A stretch of 16,701 nucleotides of DNA from Nitrososphaeraceae archaeon (lineage in GTDB: Archaea > Thermoproteota > Nitrososphaeria > Nitrososphaerales > Nitrososphaeraceae): the NCBI GenBank assembly GCA_021155845.1, contig JAJNBK010000011.1, positions 1-16,701 on the forward strand, read 5' to 3'. The notes below the pieces were generated by a model. The model was not told where the DNA came from, ran no database searches, and saw nothing but the letters and a program-made list of their open reading frames with translations. The position numbers were made by a program, and so were the translations under genes. Shown one piece after another: positions 1 through 6,982 of the stretch. Within the stretch, counting starts at the first letter, position 1; each line of letters opens with the position of its first letter.

Positions 1-1003
1 TGACTTTTCTTTGTTTTTGTTATTATCTTGTTTTTATTACCAAACAACTTTATCTGATCTTTTCGAAGCTAATCAAGCTTATCGTTACTCTTATTTAATC
101 TAACCCACTAATAAATATATCAGCGATCAGAAAAGAAATATGTATTTTTATGTTATACTACATTTTTATATAAAGCTATGTCTAAGGTTACTGCCATAAC
201 CCCAGAGAGAGATAAGGTAGTTTCGTAGGATACAACTTCAATGTCATGCAAGATCAGAAGAAAAGACGTAGTGGCGTTGCGGTCTGTACTAATATCTCTC
301 CATACATTTGGGGATTGTTAAAATATCGGCAGCTCTTATCACTGTACTCTATATTTTTTTTCCTTTTTACAGAATATGAAGGAAATTTTACGTAGCATAT
401 ATAATTAGAAAGGTCTCTCATAATCTGAAGATACTTTCGAAATTTGCCAGTATATTCTATGAGTCTATATATGTATACGAATATTTTCTTCTACCTTGTT
501 AAGAATGAAAAAGACTCCTTTCCGTAAAAGGAAAAAAAACAGTTTTGCTGAAGGTGATTCTGTTCCTGGGTTAGTTCCTTAGTATATTATGGAAATTGTA
601 TCATTAGCATTTGCATAATGTTCATTATGGCGTCAGATGCATTAGATAGTACAGTTGTATATAATTACAGACTATTGAGTGCAGTGTAATTCCTGTTGTT
701 CCTTTTTCATCATTTATTATCAAATATATAACATGGACTTTAGATAATAAATGGTATCAGTAATATTGAAAAAGAAAAAAGAGAATTTTATGGCATTGCT
801 GTTTATCAGTGTTAGTCAGATGTGCTACATGGATCATAATATACACAGAAAATGATATAACAGCTGCAGCCAAAGAAAATCACAGTCAAAATCTGAATGA
901 GTCTAAACAAGCCTGAACCCTCCCGACTCTACCTTAAGCCTGTACATATACATAGCTGACTATTTCTGATCACTTGGAATATCAAAACTCTTTCTGATTG
1001 GAT
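1..1003. other. Long stretch without a convincing gene
   Basis: I see no gene I can defend here. Reading frames are short and broken in all six phases. The best candidate is a plus-strand frame from an ATG at 246 to a TAG at 393-395 (49 codons), beginning MQDQKKRRSGVAV and ending in an aromatic, hydrophobic stretch over a run of eight or more T. It has no recognisable family. An overlapping frame from 178 contains one TAG and also looks partly coding, so the area may be an old, decayed gene. Confidence 0.4.
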
Positions 1004-1032
1004 CTTCTTCTTCTTCTTCTTCTTCTTCTTCT
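1004..1032. repeat. CTT trinucleotide microsatellite
   Basis: Nearly ten uninterrupted copies of CTT. The tract is bracketed by GGATC on the left (1000-1004) and GATCC on the right (1033-1037), so the flanks form a short inverted repeat. It lies just beyond the 3' end of the minus-strand frame that ends at 1046. Slippage could vary its length between strains. No function is visible. Confidence 0.9.
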
Positions 1033-1045
1033 GATCCTGTCCATG

Positions 1046-1357
1046 TTATGTGTCTATTCTTTTTGCCGTGAAGTATTGTATTTCTAAATAGATTTTTAAT
1101 TCAACTACAATACTCAAATTATCTTTACAATCTTTGATAAATGTATGGACCTTCTCATCTTTTGTATTTTTAAAAAATATATAATCTAAAAAACCAAATA
1201 CAGTTTCTATGTTGTAAGGTAAACTCACCCTTATTCTCCATTTCTTTGTGAATACGTAGTCCTTCACAAGTTATGCATTCTGCAACAGATTAGTTTGTGA
1301 TTTCGAACTATTCATTAGTGAATCTACAAAATCCAACATTGGCAAATAACTTAGCAT
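1046..1357 (-). pseudogene. Hypothetical small gene, probably broken by an in-frame TAA
   Basis: The open part is a 73-codon frame from a GTG at 1267. In the same phase the frame continues upstream across a TAA at 1271-1273 to an ATG at 1357, giving a continuous 103-codon reading interrupted once. The upstream piece begins MLSYLPMLDFVDSLMNSS; the downstream piece is rich in Lys, Ile, Phe and Tyr (for example VFGFLDYIFFKNTKDEKV). I do not recognise the family, and there are no metal motifs or clear membrane segments. It follows another broken frame (1407-1748) on the same strand, and both may be remnants of one acquired segment. It could also be a genuine 73-residue protein started at GTG, or chance. 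Confidence 0.35.
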
Positions 1358-1406
1358 CTATTTGATGGGTTTGGTATTATTCAATTAATTTAGATCAGGT
1401 TTCGAT

Positions 1407-1748
1407 TTAGCTTGCTCTTCTTTTAGCAAGGCCAGATTTTATCATGGTCAGAAAGACTTGATCAAGTACTTTAGGAAATCCTCTCTTTCTTTTCTGACAT
1501 GCCCAGTATTTGTCCACTCTACGCCGGCTATTGTTTTCTTGTACCTGTTCATTTACAGTATCAATAGTCTTCTGTTTGAGCTGTGCTTTTGGATTATATT
1601 TTCAACGAGTACAGTTTAATATATCAAATGAAAAGTTGATGATTTTGGCATAGTTAGGATATTGCCCCTTATATGAAATTCATAGATTTTGTATCGATCC
1701 TTTGTAATTTTCATCAACTTCCTCTAAATTCACTAGAATTAAAAATCT
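1407..1748 (-). pseudogene. Decayed gene with two in-frame TGA codons
   Basis: One phase reads from 1748 down to a TAA at 1407-1409 and makes protein-like sequence throughout, broken only by TGA at 1680-1682 and 1602-1604. The segments between them include ISYKGQYPNYAKIIN, then KYNPKAQLKQKTIDTVNEQV, and finally a basic tail with GFPKVLDQVFLTMIKSGLAK. Both stops would be Trp if a single G had changed to A (TGG to TGA), and both fall in contexts where Trp is plausible. No start codon was found at the upstream end, so the 5' part is also missing. I cannot name the family; the basic C-terminus would suit a nucleic-acid-binding protein, but that is a guess. Confidence 0.5.
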
Positions 1749-1927
1749 TTATTATTTATGATACTGTACAAGTAAAATACACTAAATTCTATAATAGTAA
1801 TTCACTAGCGTGAAGTTTGATTAATTTGTGTTAATAGATAATGTTAATTTGAATATATCTTGTATTATCATCTTTTGTATATTAATTTTCTAAATAATGA
1901 TAACTAGTATACTTCATAGAATTCTAG

Positions 1928-2509
1928 CTAACTATTCGTTTTGGTAACGTCATTTGTTTTTTCAGTTGACATATTCTTTGGTATTGCTGATGTTGATCTA
2001 GTAATCATTGTAGGTGTAATAGGTGTTATCTTGTTTATTGCTGTAGGCTCTACCACAGTCGCTGCTGTCTCCTTTGGGGGAACAGTCAAATCGCGAAAGT
2101 TATTTTTTCCCTCAACAAACAAAGGTTCATTTATCTTATTTGCTTTACTCAAATAGATTTTATAACCCATTAATTCTTCCTCGGATACTATATCATCTTT
2201 ATTATTATTATCATCTCCAATTTTTTTCTTTTTATTACTGATCATAGGTCTAGATTTTTCCACAAATGCAAATTCTTTTTCACAGTTTATAGTAAGATCC
2301 TTTTTATCATAATCTGTAAAAAGGGTATTTTTAATGTATTCCATAGATTCGTGCCAAGTATAAGCTTTGATCGTACCTACTAATTTCATATTGTTTGAAT
2401 GCCGGTCAATATAGCTATAAACATCAAAGTAGTCAGCTACTTTATTACAACTATCACAATAAACCCTCTTTCCTTTTTTGTTACATCTATCACATTGTTG
2501 TATAATCAT
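1928..2509 (-). CDS. Zinc-finger protein with disordered C-terminal tail
   Basis: A protein of 193 residues and unknown function. The N-terminus has a four-cysteine metal site: C6-x2-C9-x8-C18-x2-C21, expected to hold one zinc. Residues 25-85 look folded, with aromatic and charged residues (YSYIDRHSNNMKLVG). From about residue 93 the chain is low in complexity: a Lys/Asp/Asn stretch, then a Thr/Pro/Ile-rich tail to the end that is probably disordered. There is no signal peptide or membrane segment, so it is likely cytoplasmic. It starts at ATG 2509, and a perfect 17-bp tandem repeat lies just upstream (2514-2547) where a promoter would be. I do not recognise the gene; binding of nucleic acid or protein through the ribbon is an inference. 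Confidence 0.7.
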   Translation of the reverse strand: MIIQQCDRCNKKGKRVYCDSCNKVADYFDVYSYIDRHSNNMKLVGTIKAYTWHESMEYIKNTLFTDYDKKDLTINCEKEFAFVEKSRPMISNKKKKIGDDNNNKDDIVSEEELMGYKIYLSKANKINEPLFVEGKNNFRDLTVPPKETAATVVEPTAINKITPITPTMITRSTSAIPKNMSTEKTNDVTKTNS

Positions 2510-2513
2510 ACGT

Positions 2514-2547
2514 ACCTATCATTCACTTTCACCTATCATTCACTTTC
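2514..2547. repeat. Perfect 17-bp tandem duplication upstream of the 193-aa gene
   Basis: ACCTATCATTCACTTTC occurs twice with no spacer (2514-2530 and 2531-2547). On the minus strand it begins 4 bp upstream of the start codon at 2509 and covers the area where a TATA box or leader would lie. It could be a duplicated operator or a recent slippage event that changes promoter spacing. Confidence 0.9.
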
Positions 2548-2748
2548 GTAGTATTAAGAATGATCGGAATATTTATCCGTTCTATTAATGATGATGACTC
2601 ATTATGAAATTCTTTGCTTCCGTATTATATTTAAGATCATAGTTAATGAAATATGCTTGTCTGTAAAAGGCATATAGATTTATGACAAAAAAGCACGAAC
2701 AAGTTAATCTAAAGAGGACCAGACATGAGAAAAAGAAGAAGAACAACA

Positions 2749-3804
2749 TTAACTCCTATGATTGCGTATGGAAGCAAAAGTCCCACCGTAGATTATGTCC
2801 CTTATAGTTTCAGAATCCAAGAAATCATGAGGAAAACCGAGCTCTATCTTACTTATATCATCTAATCTTTTTAGCTGTGCTTCAGTTAATTGAAAATTTA
2901 GACATTCTAAATTCTGCTTTATTTGATATGCATTTCTTGCGCCAACAATTGGAATTATTCTATTTCTACCCTTTTGTTGTTGCTTAGCTATCTTGTTGAC
3001 CTCTTCTATTATTAGCATATCTTTATCTTTGAATTTAATATTAACAGGATCACCAGATCTAGAGCTGACGACAATTAGTCTTCCTTGTTCTGATGTACTT
3101 TGTTCTTGTTTCTAATGCACCTGAGTTTCATTTTTCTTGTTGTAATATTTTCCTGTAAGAAGACCACCGGCTAGCGGTGACCAAGCAGTTACTCCAATAT
3201 CCAAAGCATTAGCCATAGGTAGAAGGTCACGTTCTGCTGTCCTTTCGAGTAAACTATATTCAACCTGTAAACCTGTAAATGGCGTCCAACCTCTTAGATC
3301 TGCTAAAGTATTTGCTTGAGAGATCAGCCAAGCAGGAGCATCCGAGATTCCAGCATAAAGAATTTTACCTTTCCTCACCATATCATCTAATGCACGCATT
3401 AGCTCTTCGACTGGTGTCAATGGATCCCAGGCATGAACCCAGTACAAGTCTATATAATCTGTATTCAATCTTTTTAGGCTTCCTTCCAAAGATTGAACTA
3501 AACTCTTACGATGATTTCCACCAGCGTTAGGATCTCCTCTACGCATATTTGATGTGTATTTAGTTGCTAAAACAAATTGTTCTCTATCAGAGGAAATAAA
3601 TTCACCAATATATTTCTCACTTGTGCCTTCAGTATACTTATTAGCAGTATCAATAAAATTTCCGCCAGCATTTATATAAGCATCAAATATTTTGCGACAT
3701 TCATCTTTTGATGCTCCCCATCCCCATTCTTCACCGAATGTCATAGCCCCCAGGCACAGTTCAGAAACTCTCAACCCACTCTTACCTAACAGATTATATT
3801 TCAT
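2749..3804 (-). pseudogene. Aldo/keto reductase, interrupted by an in-frame stop and an internal deletion
   Basis: This is an NAD(P)H-dependent aldo/keto reductase of the long-chain type, normally a TIM barrel of about 330-360 residues. Reading from ATG 3804, the first 230 codons carry the whole catalytic tetrad: Asp52 (FIDTA), Tyr57 (NKYTEG), Lys82 (LATKYT) and His124 (YWVHAWDP). A TAG at 3112-3114 then ends the frame. The same phase continues without shift for 120 more codons to a TAA at 2749-2751, including the cofactor-binding stretch RIIPIVGAR and the helix QLTEAQLKRLDDIS. Before RIIPIVGAR the usual segment of about 12-16 residues (typically SPAQVAL-NW) is absent, pointing to an in-frame deletion. 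Two independent lesions argue for a real pseudogene. A product ending at the TAG would lack the last barrel strands and much of the cofactor site. Confidence 0.85.
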
Positions 3805-4113
3805 TGAATTATCTTTCTTGATTTATAATAAAAATTCTCCTGTCTCATCATAGAATCCCGTTATAAGATAAACATACAATTATGTCAATTTCCCAAATCA
3901 CATTGAGATTATATACTTACATAGAACATATAATAATGTAAAAATTTTTAAAAGTATATCTTATCTTATCCTAAATTCCTCTCCTTTTTAGTCGGATAAC
4001 GAACGGGATGCTGGACCTACAACAGCAATAGTATATTATAACTAGATTAACCTGCTCTGATGTTTTACCGCAGTTATGTAAAGCCAGCCATATAATTGCC
4101 TATGCATGATACA
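3805..4113. other. Intergenic region, nothing recognised
   Basis: A+T-rich spacer upstream of the aldo/keto reductase pseudogene. It should contain that gene's old promoter. I see no intact frame, no tRNA and no convincing dyad. A slightly less A+T-rich island at about 3985-4030 gives a short protein-like frame (SDNERDAGPTTAIVYYN) but nothing to anchor it. Confidence 0.5.
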
Positions 4114-4382
4114 TCATAACTTTATATGAAAATGTTCGAAGTATTTGTAGATTGTATTATAATTACATAACTGATTAATATTTTCTAGGCTAAAGATGGA
4201 AATCATTCTAACCAAAGCTTTTATTATCATATTTTTCTGTGATTCTAATAAGTTTGTATATTTTATTTTGGCTATTCCTATTGGTAATATTATGCTAAGT
4301 AATCCAAAGTATACAACATTATTATCTCACACTTCACTTATTCATCCCTTTGTAGTAATGGCTCTCTACAAATCAGACACAT
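4114..4382 (-). pseudogene. Possible decayed gene with a membrane segment and a CxxC motif
   Basis: On the minus strand a 70-codon frame is open from 4326 to a TGA at 4114-4116. It holds a likely membrane helix (YFGLLSIILPIGIAKI) followed by a charged region (TNLLESQKNMIIKALVR), but has no good start codon. Just upstream, in another phase, an ATG at 4382 begins MCLICREPLLQRDE, which ends at a TAA. That resembles the start of a RING-like or zinc-ribbon protein (C-x2-C, then VKC after the stop). The two could be parts of one frameshifted gene. The opposite strand has a 104-codon frame here, which I take to be a shadow. Support is weak. Confidence 0.25.
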
Positions 4383-4475
4383 GCCTTATAGTTTACCCGT
4401 TAAAAATAGCAGATTTCCTTGTTCAATTATTAAAAATACCTTCACAGCCGTCAATCTGCCTCTATAGATTAATCA

Positions 4476-4928
4476 TCAATCCCAACCGGCTATATTTTTT
4501 TCTGCAATAATTTTTGTGGGCATTACTCGTATAAGCAATTCACCTTCAGTACTATTTCTTCTACCGTAGGCTTCTGCATTCCTTTTTCCCATATATCGTT
4601 CTGCTATTTTTGTTGCCCACTTAAAAAGGTCATTTTGTCTATACTCCTTAATTTCTGCAATGCCATATACTGTTACAAAGGAAAATGGCGGCATTTGATC
4701 ATCAACACAAATACTTACTCTATTATCACGTTGAATATTTCTTGCTTTGAGTGACGTACTGCCCGTAGTAAAAATGATATCCCCCTTCCTACCTCTATTA
4801 CCGTTGTCCAATGTAAACCAAATTGGAACAACATGAGAACTTCCATCCTTTTTTACTGTAGCGAGTTTTCCTGTTAAGGTCCCTTGCATAAGAAACTTCT
4901 TAATTTCTTTATTTGACATTTCTGTCAT
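4476..4928 (-). CDS. PPOX-family flavin/F420-dependent oxidoreductase (split barrel)
   Basis: A 150-residue protein of the pyridoxamine-5'-phosphate-oxidase-like split-barrel fold, a usual length for the single-domain F420- or FMN-dependent members. Residues 15-75 show the core pattern: GTLTGKLATVKKDGSSHVVP, then IWFTLDNG, IIFTTGS and LKARNIQRDNRVSICVDD, matching the strand order and the S/T-x-K-x-R-N-x-x-R-x-P/N cofactor-phosphate region of the family. The middle strand FSFVTVYGIAEI follows, then a helix with AERYMG, also typical of these reductases. Members reduce small organic substrates with F420H2 or FMN; the substrate here cannot be read. Ammonia-oxidising archaea make F420, so F420 is the likelier cofactor. 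A second ATG three codons in could be the true start. The gene appears intact and stands alone. Confidence 0.85.
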   Translation of the reverse strand: MTEMSNKEIKKFLMQGTLTGKLATVKKDGSSHVVPIWFTLDNGNRGRKGDIIFTTGSTSLKARNIQRDNRVSICVDDQMPPFSFVTVYGIAEIKEYRQNDLFKWATKIAERYMGKRNAEAYGRRNSTEGELLIRVMPTKIIAEKNIAGWD

Positions 4929-5146
4929 TATTGTTATTACTTATCCTGATCCTTAAAATATGATCATTTGTTTAATTTTTTATATTTAGAGTTTTGTTTC
5001 ATGGTAGCGTTGAGATATTTTGTTTGTTTGGGTAGTAGCTATCATTCATAAGTTTTGATATCATGATTAAAAAAGTAATTTAAGACTATAAATGATTTTT
5101 ACTTTTCGCACGAATAAAGTCACTCTCGTTGTAATGGCGATTTTGA

Positions 5147-6232
5147 CTACTGACTTAATTCATCCAATTCTAAAATTGTAGCCAATAACAGCTCTGTTAT
5201 TGAAGACAAATATTTTAAATCAAGTGTATCTGGTGTATCAGATGTGCTGTGGTAATTGGGATTTTGTTCTACTCCTCCGTCATGTACTCCTATAACTATA
5301 TAACCAAAAGCTTCAAAAGGACGGTAATCACTATTACCATCAATAATAGTCAGTGTAGTATTTAGTCTTGTGTATTCTAAGGCAATCTGTTTCATGAATA
5401 TTCCAACAATATATGAAGATATGTCATTTGTTGTGACCTTATTCCCCCAATCGTACTGTAAGTTGACTTTATTTGATCCTTGGGGAGGATAGCCAATCAT
5501 ATCTGCGTTGATTAGTAGATCTATCTTTCTGTTGTTATCAAGTAGGTATTTTACATAGTTTTTTGATCCCCATTGACCTTGTTCTTCGCCTGAAAATAAC
5601 ACAAATTGAATGTTATTTTTCAAATCAATTTGAGAAAGGATCCGTGCTAGTTCAAGGATCGCAGATACACCACTGGCATTATCATCAGCTCCTGGAGCTC
5701 GGCCATTGGTATTATTAATGTCTTGCATTCTACTATCATAGTGTGCTGAAATAATGATAAGGTTGTCTGATTCTAATCCCTTCTTATCACAAACGATATT
5801 TTTCAAATGATAATCTGTTCCTTGGTCCGTTTGAGTAAAATTGTGAAAGTAAACCCTAGCTTTGCATATACCTTGGAGCTCATCTTTGAGCCAATACGCA
5901 GCGTCTTCAATATATTCTGATTTGGTATGTCTAGTGTGAAAAGATGATAGAACATCTACCCATTTTCTAAGTTTAGTATAGTTAACTTGGTCTATGACTG
6001 AACTTATGGATAGTTCATCGGCTTCTTCTGATTCTTCTATTTTCTGCAGTGACGAATCTTTCACACAATTAATAGCATAAAAAAGACATAAAGTATAGTT
6101 ATTATCTGCATCTACATTTTTATTCGCAGCAGCAATTCCAATTGTAGTATTTGACAAGCTAGCAAAGATTGTGACTAATATTAATAATATCAATAACCAG
6201 GATAGTTTAATAGATACTTTTTTCACCGACAT
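5147..6232 (-). CDS. Secreted or membrane-anchored M28-family zinc aminopeptidase
   Basis: A 361-residue peptidase of family M28, which uses two zinc ions to remove N-terminal residues from peptides. An N-terminal hydrophobic segment (about residues 10-36, after KK) is a signal peptide or anchor, placing the enzyme outside the membrane. The metal ligands and catalytic residues are all visible: His164 in IISAHYDSR, bridging Asp183 in GADDNASG, the Glu216-Glu217 pair in FSGEEQGQWGS (catalytic base and ligand), Asp244 in NADMIGYP and His328 in NYHSTSDTPD. Residues 75-150 form the usual N-terminal part before the first zinc ligand. The gene is complete, about 220 bp from the oxidoreductase downstream, and probably has its own promoter. 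With the amino-acid permease further upstream it suggests use of external peptides, which is an inference. Confidence 0.92.
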   Translation of the reverse strand: MSVKKVSIKLSWLLILLILVTIFASLSNTTIGIAAANKNVDADNNYTLCLFYAINCVKDSSLQKIEESEEADELSISSVIDQVNYTKLRKWVDVLSSFHTRHTKSEYIEDAAYWLKDELQGICKARVYFHNFTQTDQGTDYHLKNIVCDKKGLESDNLIIISAHYDSRMQDINNTNGRAPGADDNASGVSAILELARILSQIDLKNNIQFVLFSGEEQGQWGSKNYVKYLLDNNRKIDLLINADMIGYPPQGSNKVNLQYDWGNKVTTNDISSYIVGIFMKQIALEYTRLNTTLTIIDGNSDYRPFEAFGYIVIGVHDGGVEQNPNYHSTSDTPDTLDLKYLSSITELLLATILELDELSQ

Positions 6233-6255
6233 GAATATATATTTTAGGTATTATA

Positions 6256-6408
6256 CTAATTCAATAACATAAACAGATCCCTATAATCCATCTGGAAAAT
6301 TATGAATGAAGGAACAGATTCAGAGGTCTGTCTCTGTCTTTCAAATATTCCACTCTTTTCTAACTCTTTAGGCGTGATTGACAATGTCCATGTGCCAAAG
6401 GCTTTCAT
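6256..6408 (-). CDS. Candidate 50-residue hypothetical protein
   Basis: An ATG at 6408 opens 50 codons ending in TAG at 6256-6258. The product begins MKAFGTWTLSITPKELEKSG, continues IFERQRQTSESVPSFIIFQM and ends with DYRDLFMLLN. The composition is protein-like, with alternating hydrophobic and charged residues and few of the Asn/Ile/Lys runs that fill random frames here. There is no signal peptide or metal motif. It lies upstream of the M28 peptidase on the same strand, only 23 bp from its start codon, so the two could be cotranscribed. It may also be a fragment of a larger lost gene. I do not recognise it. Confidence 0.4.
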   Translation of the reverse strand: MKAFGTWTLSITPKELEKSGIFERQRQTSESVPSFIIFQMDYRDLFMLLN

Positions 6409-6743
6409 GTTTGTCTAAATTGTTTATTTCTTAGGAGTAGTTGTAAAGTCTTATTGTATGACTAAATGACAATGATAATCATAGTTTAATTATTACCATT
6501 ATTACCATTATCAAATACTACTTCTATATAGCAACAGCAAAAAACTGCATTAGAACAAACAACAAGATACGACAACTTGTTGACTTGGAAATTATATATC
6601 TTGCACTTTGTAATAATGCCTCCTCTACTACATGCAAAGTAGCATATTGAAATCCTGTACATTTTAAAATGATAATAGTTTAAACTCCATTTTTGTATTA
6701 AAGATTATACAGAAGTCAATTTGCAAAAGATATTGGTTGCCTT

Positions 6744-6887
6744 ATGCTTGAATTCTTATCATATTATCCAATTAGCAAGTTTCCTCTTCCTCCTAGAGAA
6801 GTCCCCTATATAGATGACAATTCCAGTTATATAGCAGCTATGATAGGACTAGGAGAAACTATCCATGCAATAAGGGAGTCTCGCTAG
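6744..6887 (+). CDS. Candidate 47-residue hypothetical protein or gene remnant
   Basis: An ATG at 6744 opens 47 codons to a TAG at 6885-6887, with sequence such as MLEFLSYYPISKFPLPPREV and AAMIGLGETIHAIRESR. The same phase is open upstream to a TAA at 6699-6701 (RSQFAKDIGCL), so the start may have been lost. Past the end, another phase continues with protein-like sequence (SLDIATEISKLAVSGLIL) before a TAG, so a frameshift near 6880 is possible. It faces the 3' end of the permease gene tail to tail. No family is recognised. I favour a remnant of a longer gene over an intact small protein. Confidence 0.35.
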   Translation: MLEFLSYYPISKFPLPPREVPYIDDNSSYIAAMIGLGETIHAIRESR

Positions 6888-6982
6888 ACATTGCTACTGA
6901 AATATCAAAATTAGCTGTTAGTGGATTGATTTTATAGTTTGTGATCTATCAATTCTTCCTCAAGACAATAAAATTATCTTTA

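Noticed and set aside
2683..2811. 42-codon Lys-rich plus-strand frame from the ATG at 2683
   Set aside because: It overlaps the 3' end of the aldo/keto reductase pseudogene and is dominated by AAG/AAA runs, as expected by chance here.
4196..4510. 104-codon plus-strand frame overlapping the oxidoreductase end
   Set aside because: It runs into the 3' end of the oxidoreductase gene on the other strand, has no family features, and the minus strand shows equally good fragments.
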